This document shows positions 8,077 to 15,684 of a stretch of DNA of 64,000 nucleotides, one piece after another (the first letter of the stretch is position 1; each line of letters starts with the position of its first letter). The stretch covers positions 62,001-126,000 of the forward strand of contig UQWA01000003.1 in assembly GCA_900544685.1 (NCBI GenBank), given 5' to 3'. This DNA comes from an uncultured Lachnospiraceae bacterium (GTDB taxonomy: Bacteria > Bacillota > Clostridia > Lachnospirales > Lachnospiraceae). The position numbers and the translations under genes are program-made. The notes under the pieces are model-generated. The model was not told the origin of the DNA, did no database searches, and saw nothing but the letters and a program-made list of their open reading frames with translations.

Positions 8077-9285
8077 TTATAAGGAAGCCTCCAGATTTTC
8101 ACGAATGGCGAGAATAAAATCTTTGCTGTTCAATACCACTGGATGCTCTAATGTGGTTATCAGAGCCAGGTCTTTGGTCATCTTTCCGCTCTCGATGGTA
8201 TCCAGAGTTGCCTTTTCCAGTTTATCAGCAAACGTCATTAATTCTGGAATCTGATCCAGTTCGCCCCTTTTTCTCAAGGCGCCGCTCCATGCAAAAATCG
8301 TTGCCACTGAATTAGTAGAGGTCTCTTCTCCCTTCAGGTGTTTGTAATAGTGTCGCTGTACGGTTCCATGTGCTGCTTCATACTCAAAATTACCATCTGG
8401 AGAAACCAGCACAGAGGTCATCATGGCAAGAGAACCAAATGCAGAGGAAATCATATCACTCATAACGTCACCGTCATAATTCTTGCATGCCCAGATATAA
8501 CCGCCCTCTGATTTCATAACACGTGCCACCGCATCATCAATCAGGGTATAGAAATAGGTAATACCGGCTTCTTTGAACTTGTCAGTATATTCCTTTTCAT
8601 AGATTCCCTGCATAATATCTTTAAACGTATGATCATATTTTTTGGAAATGGTATCCTTGGTGGCAAACCAGAGATCCTGTCTGGTATCCAGCGCATAAGA
8701 AAAACAGCTTCTGGCATAGCTCTCAATGGACTTGTTCAGATTATGCATAGCCTGAAGTACGCCAGGTCCTTTAAATTCATGGATTGTTTCTTTCATAACA
8801 GTTCCGTCTTCACCTGTAAATACCAGTTCAGCCTTTCCAGGTCCTGGTACTTTCATTTCAACAGATTTATATACATCACCATAAGCATGTCTTGCTATAG
8901 TAATCGGTTTCTTCCAGGTACGGACATTCGGCTCAATGCCCTTTACAATAATTGGAGTACGGAATACCGTTCCGTCCAGCAGTGCACGGATGGTGCCGTT
9001 CGGACTTTTCCACATCTCTTTCAGATGATATTCTTCCATACGGGCAGCGTTTGGTGTGATGGTTGCACATTTTACTGCGACACCGTATTTCTTTGTTGCC
9101 ATTGCACTGTCTGTTGTTACCTGGTCATTAGTAGCATCTCTGTGTTCCAGCCCAAGATCATAATACTCTGTCTTCAGATCAATAAATGGCAGTAATAATT
9201 CATCCTTAATCATTTTCCAGAGTATTCTGGTCATTTCATCGCCGTCCATCTCTACCAGTGGGGTTGTCATTTTAATTTTATTCAT
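8077..9285 (-). CDS. icd: NADP-dependent isocitrate dehydrogenase
   Basis: This 402-residue enzyme oxidises isocitrate to 2-oxoglutarate and CO2. It belongs to the eukaryotic-like NADP-IDH group rather than the E. coli type: TPLVEMDGDEMTRI at the start, CATITPNAARMEE, the substrate loop KSPNGTIRALLDGTVFR, ACKNYDGDVMSD with metal-binding aspartates, and EAAHGTVQRHYY with the NADP-site residues. The ATG at 9285 has a GAGGAC site. It is the last gene of the Re-citrate synthase/GntR/icd unit, 17 bp after the regulator. Together with citrate synthase it makes 2-oxoglutarate for glutamate in an organism with an incomplete TCA cycle; aconitase is not in the window. Confidence 0.95.
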   Translation of the reverse strand: MNKIKMTTPLVEMDGDEMTRILWKMIKDELLLPFIDLKTEYYDLGLEHRDATNDQVTTDSAMATKKYGVAVKCATITPNAARMEEYHLKEMWKSPNGTIRALLDGTVFRTPIIVKGIEPNVRTWKKPITIARHAYGDVYKSVEMKVPGPGKAELVFTGEDGTVMKETIHEFKGPGVLQAMHNLNKSIESYARSCFSYALDTRQDLWFATKDTISKKYDHTFKDIMQGIYEKEYTDKFKEAGITYFYTLIDDAVARVMKSEGGYIWACKNYDGDVMSDMISSAFGSLAMMTSVLVSPDGNFEYEAAHGTVQRHYYKHLKGEETSTNSVATIFAWSGALRKRGELDQIPELMTFADKLEKATLDTIESGKMTKDLALITTLEHPVVLNSKDFILAIRENLEASL

Positions 9286-9302
9286 TATTTGTCCTCATCT
9301 CT

Positions 9303-9947
9303 CTATGATTCATGTTCCATATGAATGTTGGCAATTGCATTTAAGATATGCCTGGTTGCCAGTTCATCTGCCTTTTTTGCATCTTTCGCTTTAATTGCTT
9401 CCAGAATCTCCTCATGTTCCTGAGTAGACTTCTTTGCCCGTTCCTGACGCTTCAGAGAACGCAGTCTCGCTTTCTGTACATACTGATGATAATCTTTTAA
9501 CTGGTGCTCTAGCATTTTACTTCCACAGGATTCAAAAAGTACTTCATGAAACTGGCTATCCATATTCAGCAGATGCTCCATATCTTTTTTTTCTTCGTAA
9601 AACTTGGAAAGGAGAATAATCTCTTCTAATTTATCCAGTTGTGGCTGCGTAATGAATGAAACAGCCATCTCTGCACACAGCCCTTCCAGACGTGCACGGA
9701 TACGGAAAATATCTTCCACATCTTTGGCAGTAATTCCTTTTACATGGGCACCTCTGTTCGGGAAAATCTCTACCAGCCCTTCCTGCTCAAGCTGGCGGAG
9801 TGCCTCTCTTACAGGTGTACGGCTGACACCCAGCTTCTTGGAAAGACTAATCTCCCTCAGTTCTGCCCCATCCTCGAATTCACCTGCAAGAATACTGTTT
9901 TTTAACTGGGTAAATACTTTCCCGCCTAATGAATAATGATCGTCCAT
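9303..9947 (-). CDS. GntR-family (FCD/FadR-type) regulator
   Basis: This 214-residue regulator has an N-terminal winged helix at about residues 8-75 (LREISLSKKLGVSRTPVREALRQL is the recognition helix region, then EGLVEIFPNRGAHV). The C-terminal all-helical FCD ligand domain covers about 85-205, with the R-x-x-L-E element RIRARLEG and the D...H metal-site candidates DSQFHEVL. FCD regulators often sense carboxylates. It is encoded between Re-citrate synthase and icd (12-bp and 17-bp gaps), and a near-perfect palindrome of the type bound by this family covers the operon promoter at 11383-11412. Local control of 2-oxoglutarate synthesis is therefore inferred; the ligand is unknown (citrate or 2-oxoglutarate are guesses). 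Confidence 0.9.
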   Translation of the reverse strand: MDDHYSLGGKVFTQLKNSILAGEFEDGAELREISLSKKLGVSRTPVREALRQLEQEGLVEIFPNRGAHVKGITAKDVEDIFRIRARLEGLCAEMAVSFITQPQLDKLEEIILLSKFYEEKKDMEHLLNMDSQFHEVLFESCGSKMLEHQLKDYHQYVQKARLRSLKRQERAKKSTQEHEEILEAIKAKDAKKADELATRHILNAIANIHMEHES

Positions 9948-9959
9948 TCTCTTCTCCCG

Positions 9960-11351
9960 TTATACCAGATCATAATTTAATTTGGAACAGCAGTCTGCGA
10001 TCACATCTGTCAGTTCATCATCTGTAATAACAGTTACACGTCCTTCGTCATATTCGTGATCTACCCATGTTTTTACCATCTTAACCAGTTCACATTCTTT
10101 GTCCAGTTTTTTCTCTGCCGGCAGCTTATAGTATGTGTTAATCCAATGAGCAATACCTGCAAGACCGGATGTGTTGGATACTGATACCAAAACTGGTCTG
10201 TTCAGGAATTTTTCTGTATCAAAGATATTGTAGATCTCTTCATTTTTCAAAAGACCATCTGCATGAATACCTGCTCTTGTCACATTAAAATTCTTGCCGA
10301 CAAATGGAGTACGTGACGGCACGGTATATCCAATTTCTTTTTCATAGTATTCTTTTAATTCTGTAATGACTGTGGTATCCATACCATCCAGTGATCCACG
10401 AAGCTGTGCATATTCAAATACCATTGCTTCCAGTGGTGTGTTACCGGTACGTTCACCGATTCCAAACAGAGAGCAGTTCACACCGGATGCACCGTAGAGC
10501 CATGCTGTAGTAGAGTTGCTGACAGCCTTATAGAAGTCATTGTGGCCATGCCACTCAATCATTTCACTTGGAACTCCGGCATGAGTCATAATACCATAAA
10601 TGATACCCTGTACAGAACGGGGAATCACGGCACCTGGATAGTTCACACCATATCCCATGGTATCACAGCATCTTACTTTTACCGGAATTTTATATTCTTC
10701 TGACAGCTTCATTAATTCCAGACAAAATGGAATGACATAACCATAGATGTCTGCTCTTGTAATATCTTCCAGATGACATCTTGGACTGATTCCCATATCC
10801 AGACAATCTCTGACGATGCTTAAATAGTGGAACATTGCCTGGAAACGTGTCATTTTCATCTTATAAAAAATATGATAATCGGAGCAACTTACCAGAATAC
10901 CTGTTTCTTTTAATCCCATATCTTTTACAAGCTGGAAATCTTTCTTATTCGCACGGATCCAACTGGTAACTTCCGGGAACTGATATCCTTTTTCCAGACA
11001 TTTCTCTACCGCATCACGATCCTTCTTGCTGTACAGGAAAAACTCACAGGCACGTATCTTTCCGTTCGGACCGCCAAGTTTATGAAAATAGTCATAAATT
11101 CTTACAATCTGTTCAGTGGTATAAGGTTCTCTGGATTGCTGACCATCACGGAAGGTTGTATCTGTAATCCAGATATCATCTGGCATGTGATGAGGTACAA
11201 CTCGGTCATTAAATGCTATTTTCGGTACTTCATCGTACGGGAAAAGATTACGGAACACGTTCGGTGACTGTACATCAACCAGGGGATACATATGTTCTTC
11301 CAGTTCCAGAAGATTGGTCTTTTCATTCATTTTGACTTTTCTGTTTTCCAT
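9960..11351 (-). CDS. Re-type citrate synthase (homocitrate/isopropylmalate synthase family)
   Basis: This 463-residue member of the DRE-TIM metallolyase family contains ITDTTFRDGQQSR with the catalytic arginine and metal aspartate, CHLEDITRAD, and the HxH metal motif in EWHGHNDFYKA. Its long N-terminus and overall length match the Re-citrate synthase of Clostridium kluyveri rather than homocitrate synthase, and no other lysine or leucine pathway gene is adjacent. The operon partner is isocitrate dehydrogenase, which supports citrate formation from oxaloacetate and acetyl-CoA. No Si-type citrate synthase is seen. The start ATG follows CGAGGAG. Homocitrate or isopropylmalate synthase activity remains an alternative; a phylogeny would settle it. 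Confidence 0.82.
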   Translation of the reverse strand: MENRKVKMNEKTNLLELEEHMYPLVDVQSPNVFRNLFPYDEVPKIAFNDRVVPHHMPDDIWITDTTFRDGQQSREPYTTEQIVRIYDYFHKLGGPNGKIRACEFFLYSKKDRDAVEKCLEKGYQFPEVTSWIRANKKDFQLVKDMGLKETGILVSCSDYHIFYKMKMTRFQAMFHYLSIVRDCLDMGISPRCHLEDITRADIYGYVIPFCLELMKLSEEYKIPVKVRCCDTMGYGVNYPGAVIPRSVQGIIYGIMTHAGVPSEMIEWHGHNDFYKAVSNSTTAWLYGASGVNCSLFGIGERTGNTPLEAMVFEYAQLRGSLDGMDTTVITELKEYYEKEIGYTVPSRTPFVGKNFNVTRAGIHADGLLKNEEIYNIFDTEKFLNRPVLVSVSNTSGLAGIAHWINTYYKLPAEKKLDKECELVKMVKTWVDHEYDEGRVTVITDDELTDVIADCCSKLNYDLV

Positions 11352-11382
11352 GATAACTCCTCGATTCGATTGGTTTACTTAG

Positions 11383-11412
11383 TTTTGTATAATTGTATAC
11401 AAATATACAAAA
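11383..11412. promoter_or_regulatory. Large palindromic operator at the citrate synthase promoter
   Basis: This 30-bp palindrome is self-complementary at 28 of 30 positions. It is centred on TTGTATACAA (11393-11402), with outer arms TTTTGTATA and TATACAAAA. It covers the -10 and start-site region of the promoter. The core resembles sites of FCD-type GntR proteins, so the adjacent regulator is the likely ligand. Confidence 0.75.
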
Positions 11413-11420
11413 CTTGTCAA
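11392..11420 (-). promoter_or_regulatory. Promoter of the Re-citrate synthase operon
   Basis: TTGACA (11420-11415), 17-nt spacer, TACAAT (11397-11392). The start would lie near 11385, inside the palindromic operator, which suggests repression by occlusion. Confidence 0.8.
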
Positions 11421-11443
11421 GAATAAAACAAAGTTTTTTCAGT

Positions 11444-11476
11444 AAAAAAATAGCGGAGCTGCAATTGCAGCCCCGC
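11444..11476 (-). terminator. adhE terminator
   Basis: On the minus strand GCGGGGCTGCAA pairs with TTGCAGCTCCGC (one G-U pair, positions 11476-11453) and is followed by TATTTTTTT. A strong intrinsic terminator 17 bp after the adhE stop. Confidence 0.92.
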
Positions 11477-11492
11477 CAGATAGGTTTTCTGT

Positions 11493-14105
11493 TTATTTTT
11501 CTTCTCCATAATAGGATTTCAGATACAGTTCTTTAATCTCAGATACAAGCGGATATCTTGGGTTTGCGCCGGTACACTGGTCATTGAATGCCTGCTCGGA
11601 CATCTCATCCAGAGTATCCAGGAAATGCTTTTCATCTACATTGTAATCTTTAATGTTTGGCTTGATCTCGATGGTACGCATAAGTTCATCTAGTTTAGCC
11701 AGAAGTTTTTCAAATACTTCCTGATCATTCTTGCCTGTCAGACCAACAGATCTTCCGATCTCTGCATAGCGCTGCAGAGCATGCGGATACTGGTACTGTG
11801 GGAAAGTTCCCATCTTAGTCGGAACTTCAGCACTGTTGTAACGCATTACATTTAACAGAACCAGTGCATTTGCAATACCGTGTGGCAAATGGTGGAATGC
11901 ACCAAGCTTGTGAGCCAGTGAGTGGTTCAGTCCCAGGAATGCATTAGCAAATGCCATACCAGCCATACAGGATGCATTTGCCATATGGTCTCTTGCCTCG
12001 ACATCATTGCCATCCTTGTATGCTCTTGGCAGATATTCAAATACCAGCTTGATTGCTCGAAGTGCAAGGCTGTCTGTATAATCGGAAGCCATAATAGATA
12101 CATATGCTTCAATGGCATGTGTCATAACGTCAATACCGGATGCACAGGTCAGACCCTTAGGTGCACTCATCATATTATCCGTATCTACGATGGACATGTC
12201 CGGCATCAGTTCATAATCAGCCAGTGGCCATTTGATTCCGGTATCACGGTCTGTAATGATCGCAAATGGTGTTACCTCAGAACCGGTACCTGAAGAGGTA
12301 GGAATGGCGATGAAATAAGCTTTCTTACCCATCTTAGGATAGGTGTAAACTCTCTTACGGATATCCATGAAGTCCATAGACATTTCTGAGAAATCAGCAT
12401 CTGGATTCTCGTATAACATCCACATAACCTTACCGGCATCCATTGCAGAACCGCCACCCATTGCGATGATGCAGTCCGGTTCAAAAGCTCTCATTGCTGC
12501 TGCACCTGCTCTTGCACTTGCCAGTGAAGGATCAGGTTCAACATCTGAGAAGCAGGTATGTACGATACCCATCTGGTCCAGTTTATCTTCGATCTTTTTG
12601 GTAAAACCATTCTTATACAGGAAAGAGTCCGTTACGATAAAGCATCTCTTCTTGCCCATTACATTTTTCAGTTCATCCAGGGCAACCGGGGTACAGCCCT
12701 TCTTAAAGTATACTTTTTCCGGAGTGCGCATCCAAAGCATGTTTTCTCTCCTTTCCGCAACGGTCTTAATATTGATCAAATGTTTTACTCCTACGTTTTC
12801 GGAAACAGAGTTACCGCCCCAACTTCCACATCCCAGTGTCAGTGACGGTGCAAGTTTGAAATTGTAAAGATCACCAATACCACCCTGAGAAGACGGTGTA
12901 TTGATCAGAATACGACAGGTCTTCATCATAGCAGCATGTTTTGCCATCTTTTCTTTTTCATTCACATTAATATAAAGAGAAGAAGTATGACCATATCCAC
13001 CATCTGCAACAAGCTGTTCAGCCTTCTGTAATGCGTCATCAAAGTCTTTTGCCTTGTACATGGCAAGAACCGGTGAAAGCTTTTCATGTGCGAATGGTTC
13101 ACTGATATCTACAGATTCTACTTCACCAATCAGAATCTTGGTCTCTTCCGGAACTTCTACACCTGCCATCTTCGCAATGGTAGCTGCTTTCTGGCCAACG
13201 ATCTTGGCATTTAATGCGCCATTGATAAGAATGACAGATCTGACTTTATCCAGTTCATCTTTTTTCAGGAAATAACATCCACGATACTTGAACTCATCCT
13301 TAACAGCCTTGTAAATGCTCTCCAGAACCGTTACAGACTGTTCAGAAGCACAGATCATACCATTATCAAAGGTCTTGGAATGAATAATGGAGTTCACAGC
13401 CAGCTTGATATCTGCGGAATCATCGATGATAACCGGTGTATTACCAGGACCAACACCCAGTGCAGGCTTACCTGAAGAATAAGCGGCCTTAACCATTCCA
13501 GGTCCGCCGGTAGCCAGAATACAGTCAGCTTCCTGCATAACCTTGTTTGTCAGTTCCAGTGACGGAACATCTATGCATTTAATAATGCCCTTTGGTGCTC
13601 CGGCTGCCACTGCCGCTTCCAGTACGATCTTAGCAGCTTCTGCAGTACACTGTTTTGCTCTCGGATGCGGGCTGATAATGATACCATTTCTGGTCTTCAG
13701 ACAAATCAGCGTCTTGAAAATTGCGGTAGAGGTTGGATTCGTTGTAGGAATTACCGCTGCGATCACACCAAGTGGCTCTGCGATCTTCTTAATACCATAT
13801 ACAGGATCTTCTTCGATGACACCGCAGGTCTTGGTGTTCTTATATGCATTGTACATATACTCTGCTGCGTAATGGTTCTTAATAACCTTGTCTTCCATTA
13901 CTCCCATGCCAGTCTCTTCAACTGCCATCTTGGATAATGGAATACGTGCCTTGTTTGCTGCTGTTGCTGCAGCTTTGAAAATTGCATCTACCTGTTCCTG
14001 TGTGTAGGTTGCGTAAATCTTCTGTGCCTCACGCAGTTCCTGCATCGCAAGTTCCAGATCCTCCAGAGTTTCAATGCTGTTCCTTTTGATTGTTTTGTCA
14101 GCCAT
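11493..14105 (-). CDS. adhE: Bifunctional acetaldehyde-CoA/alcohol dehydrogenase
   Basis: This 870-residue fusion reduces acetyl-CoA to acetaldehyde and then to ethanol, using two NADH. The N-terminal aldehyde dehydrogenase domain (about 1-430) has PTTNPTSTAIFK and the catalytic cysteine in NGMICASEQSV. The C-terminal iron alcohol dehydrogenase (about 450-870) has MGGGSAMDAGKVMW and the iron-binding histidine region NHSLAHKLGAFHHLPHGIAN. AdhE proteins form spirosome filaments. A consensus promoter with two Rex-like boxes lies upstream and a strong terminator follows, so it is a monocistronic, NADH-responsive unit. A B12 riboswitch transcript ends 150 bp upstream on the same strand; readthrough into adhE is possible but blocked by a good terminator. 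Confidence 0.98.
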   Translation of the reverse strand: MADKTIKRNSIETLEDLELAMQELREAQKIYATYTQEQVDAIFKAAATAANKARIPLSKMAVEETGMGVMEDKVIKNHYAAEYMYNAYKNTKTCGVIEEDPVYGIKKIAEPLGVIAAVIPTTNPTSTAIFKTLICLKTRNGIIISPHPRAKQCTAEAAKIVLEAAVAAGAPKGIIKCIDVPSLELTNKVMQEADCILATGGPGMVKAAYSSGKPALGVGPGNTPVIIDDSADIKLAVNSIIHSKTFDNGMICASEQSVTVLESIYKAVKDEFKYRGCYFLKKDELDKVRSVILINGALNAKIVGQKAATIAKMAGVEVPEETKILIGEVESVDISEPFAHEKLSPVLAMYKAKDFDDALQKAEQLVADGGYGHTSSLYINVNEKEKMAKHAAMMKTCRILINTPSSQGGIGDLYNFKLAPSLTLGCGSWGGNSVSENVGVKHLINIKTVAERRENMLWMRTPEKVYFKKGCTPVALDELKNVMGKKRCFIVTDSFLYKNGFTKKIEDKLDQMGIVHTCFSDVEPDPSLASARAGAAAMRAFEPDCIIAMGGGSAMDAGKVMWMLYENPDADFSEMSMDFMDIRKRVYTYPKMGKKAYFIAIPTSSGTGSEVTPFAIITDRDTGIKWPLADYELMPDMSIVDTDNMMSAPKGLTCASGIDVMTHAIEAYVSIMASDYTDSLALRAIKLVFEYLPRAYKDGNDVEARDHMANASCMAGMAFANAFLGLNHSLAHKLGAFHHLPHGIANALVLLNVMRYNSAEVPTKMGTFPQYQYPHALQRYAEIGRSVGLTGKNDQEVFEKLLAKLDELMRTIEIKPNIKDYNVDEKHFLDTLDEMSEQAFNDQCTGANPRYPLVSEIKELYLKSYYGEEK

Positions 14106-14131
14106 CTGTGTCCTCCTTTAAAAATTTTATA

Positions 14132-14149
14132 TTGTTAATTATTTAACTA
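14132..14149 (+). promoter_or_regulatory. Rex box 1 before adhE
   Basis: TTGTTAATTATTTAACTA matches TTGTTAA-N4-TTAACAA at 13 of 14 positions, the best Rex box in the window. It lies just downstream of the predicted adhE transcription start, where binding would block initiation or early elongation. Confidence 0.8.
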
Positions 14150-14155
14150 TATCCC

Positions 14156-14184
14156 ATTTTAACTTATTGTTAAAGTTTTGTCAA
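14156..14184 (-). promoter_or_regulatory. adhE promoter
   Basis: TTGACA (14184-14179), 17-nt spacer, TAAAAT (14161-14156); predicted start near 14150. The AAAGGAGG ribosome site of adhE lies at about 14111-14119. Confidence 0.8.
14167..14184 (+). promoter_or_regulatory. Rex box 2 before adhE
   Basis: TTGTTAAAGTTTTGTCAA matches the Rex box at 12 of 14 positions and overlaps the adhE -35 and spacer. Its centre is 35 bp from the centre of box 1, so tandem binding is plausible. Confidence 0.65.
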
Positions 14185-14254
14185 TGAACAATTTTCACAT
14201 ATATTGTTAGGAAATAATAGAACTTTTAGATAAATTGATAAAAAATAATCAGAG

Positions 14255-14294
14255 TATAAAAAATCCCCGGCAGCTGCGGAATCTGCCGGGGATT
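14255..14294 (-). terminator. Terminator of the riboswitch-headed transcript
   Basis: On minus, AATCCCCGGCAG-like arms (14294-14283 with 14273-14262) form a 12-bp GC-rich stem with a 9-nt loop, then TTTTTATA. It separates the cobalamin riboswitch RNA from the adhE promoter. Confidence 0.9.
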
Positions 14295-14295
14295 C

Positions 14296-14499
14296 ATGCC
14301 GTTCTCTTGTTATGCGGATTAACAAGAATCTCCGGTATGAAGGAGGTATTTGTGTAATCTCCTACTGAGATTCATCCATTCAATGTAAGCGTTTTAAAGT
14401 TGTCTTTAAAACAAAAATGTGCCTGCTCACCCATGCAGTCACGTCTCACAAACGATGTCGTTTGGTTGGATGCTTGCGCTGTATCTGGAGCACATCTCA
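14296..14499 (-). ncRNA. Hairpin-rich RNA segment downstream of the B12 riboswitch
   Basis: Between riboswitch and terminator the minus-strand RNA can form five consecutive local hairpins: CAAACG/CGTTTG with loop ACAT; CTGC/GCAG flanked by GTG/CAC; GTTTTAAAG/CTTTAAAAC with loop ACAA (9 bp); GAATCTC-type/GAGATT; and CTTGTTA/TAACAAG with loop ATCCGCA. A 42-codon frame (14500 to 14372, starting ATG AGA TGT) crosses it but has no well-placed ribosome site. The density of perfect hairpins argues for a structured RNA rather than a gene. Whether it is a regulatory RNA of its own or an expression platform is open. Confidence 0.45.
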
Positions 14500-14663
14500 T
14501 TTATTAAGCAGGTTTCCTGGCTTACAGATCATCATATGGTTCCACCTTCTCACACTCTTGGGTTGTGCAATGGTATATTGGACCTACTCCCTGATTACAG
14601 TGACCAGTTCGCTTGGGATTCTCACCCAATTCCCTTTTCATGATAGCTCATGCACTTAATAAA
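14500..14663 (-). promoter_or_regulatory. Cobalamin riboswitch
   Basis: The minus-strand RNA has the conserved cobalamin aptamer parts in order: GGGAAT then GGGTGAGAATCCC, GCGAACTGGTCACTGTAATC, and the B12 box AAGCCAGGAAACCTGC. A closing P1 helix forms from TTTATTAAG (14663-14655) and CTTAATAAA (14508-14500), nine perfect pairs. Riboswitches of this family bind adenosyl- or other cobalamins and usually shut off downstream expression. Here no transporter or B12 biosynthesis gene follows; a structured RNA, a terminator and then adhE do. The nearby corrinoid-dependent acetyl-CoA pathway makes B12 sensing biologically sensible. A covariance-model search would confirm class and limits. Confidence 0.88.
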
Positions 14664-14686
14664 GTAATATTCAATTACACAATCAT

Positions 14687-14715
14687 AGTATAGGTCAAAT
14701 TTCGGTTATTGTCAA
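14687..14715 (-). promoter_or_regulatory. Promoter of the cobalamin riboswitch RNA
   Basis: TTGACA (14715-14710), 17-nt spacer, TATACT (14692-14687), near-consensus. The start near 14680 sits just ahead of the P1 helix, so the riboswitch transcript is independent of the upstream NlpC/P60 gene. Confidence 0.85.
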
Positions 14716-14756
14716 TAATTTTTTACGAACTTATCGACTTATTTTTGTGCTCTATA

Positions 14757-14793
14757 AATAAAAGATTACTGATCATTCTATGACCAGTAACCT
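14757..14793 (-). terminator. Terminator after the NlpC/P60 gene
   Basis: A 14-bp stem with two G-U pairs (14793-14780 with 14776-14763) and a 3-nt loop is followed on minus by TTTTATTTA. Confidence 0.85.
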
Positions 14794-14806
14794 TCACAGT
14801 AAGTAA

Positions 14807-15610
14807 TTATTTTCCACGAAACAGATCCTTCAGAATCTGATCTGCACTCATTTTCCGGTATCCATCCGGATCTGTCATCACCGATTTCCCGGATATATCC
14901 CAGCGCATCCGGTGATAGTCTCTGAGATAGGATCTGCCACGGCTGCAGTCTCCAAATTTTTTATAGTAAGCCGGATAATATTTTTTCATGTAACGCTTTG
15001 CCAGCTTTACTGCCTGACTGTTGGATTTGCCTGACGGAGTGCTGGTGCCGCATAAGGTAACTCCAGGTGGGCTGGAATGCAGTAATACTACGCTTCCATC
15101 CTTACAGGTACCTACTACCATGTAGACGTGACCGGATGGCAAACTCATAATATCTCCAGCCTGGTGGGTTTTCACTTTTCTCCTGTTTGTAAACCTTCCC
15201 CAGCCACGTTTGGCAAAATTCTTTGCCATGTTTTCTGCATACATGACATAACCTTTTTTTCCGTTTTTGGTCTCCATGACATTATAAATACACCAGCCGA
15301 TATAACCAGAGCAGTCCAGTCCTTTGGAAGAATGATATCGATAATTCTGGTAATTATAGTATTTGTTCTGTTTTTTGTAGAACTTTTTCCAGGAAGCACT
15401 GACTCCTATGGTCTTAGCTTCTTTACTGGCACCATTGGTGCCCCAGCCACCGCCCCATATATACAGAGTACTGCCTACTGGCTTTAATCCTGTCTGGAGA
15501 AGCTGCTTAATTGTTGCACGTTTCGCCGCTGCACTGGCAGAAAAGCCTGACAGCAGAACGCAGAGCAGGCAGACTCCAAGTATTGGTAATATCCGTTTCT
15601 TCTCTTTCAT
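14807..15610 (-). CDS. Exported NlpC/P60-type cysteine peptidase
   Basis: This 267-residue protein has a signal peptide (MKEKKR, hydrophobic ILPILGVCLLCVLLSGF, then ASA-type cleavage sites). Its NlpC/P60 catalytic domain has the nucleophile in GLDCSGYIGW (about residue 100) and the histidine in LPSGHVYMVVG (about residue 158). Such enzymes cut peptide bridges in peptidoglycan, typically D-Glu to diamino acid. No SH3 or LysM binding domain is visible. I start at the ATG at 15610 (AGGG site); the longer frame would begin inside the folD terminator hairpin. It follows folD on the same strand and is probably transcribed partly by readthrough. The link to acetogenesis genes seems accidental. Confidence 0.82.
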   Translation of the reverse strand: MKEKKRILPILGVCLLCVLLSGFSASAAAKRATIKQLLQTGLKPVGSTLYIWGGGWGTNGASKEAKTIGVSASWKKFYKKQNKYYNYQNYRYHSSKGLDCSGYIGWCIYNVMETKNGKKGYVMYAENMAKNFAKRGWGRFTNRRKVKTHQAGDIMSLPSGHVYMVVGTCKDGSVVLLHSSPPGVTLCGTSTPSGKSNSQAVKLAKRYMKKYYPAYYKKFGDCSRGRSYLRDYHRMRWDISGKSVMTDPDGYRKMSADQILKDLFRGK

Positions 15611-15627
15611 CTCTTCCCTCATTTTCG

Positions 15628-15660
15628 TAATAGAAACAGCCGGAGTCATTCCCCGGCTGT
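15628..15660 (-). terminator. folD terminator (weak T tract)
   Basis: ACAGCCGG/CCGGCTGT (15660-15653 with 15643-15636) forms an 8-bp GC-rich stem followed on minus by TTTCTATT, 25 bp after the folD stop. Termination is probably partial. Confidence 0.6.
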
Positions 15661-15684
15661 ATTCTTCAAGTTCTGTTATAAATT

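Noticed and set aside
14372..14500. 42-codon minus-strand frame starting at the end of the riboswitch P1
   Set aside because: No ribosome site at normal distance and several perfect hairpins within it; kept as a question in the findings rather than called as a gene.
14417..14659. Plus-strand frames of 74-80 codons over the riboswitch
   Set aside because: They are the complement of the cobalamin aptamer and its structured tail; no promoter or ribosome site fits.
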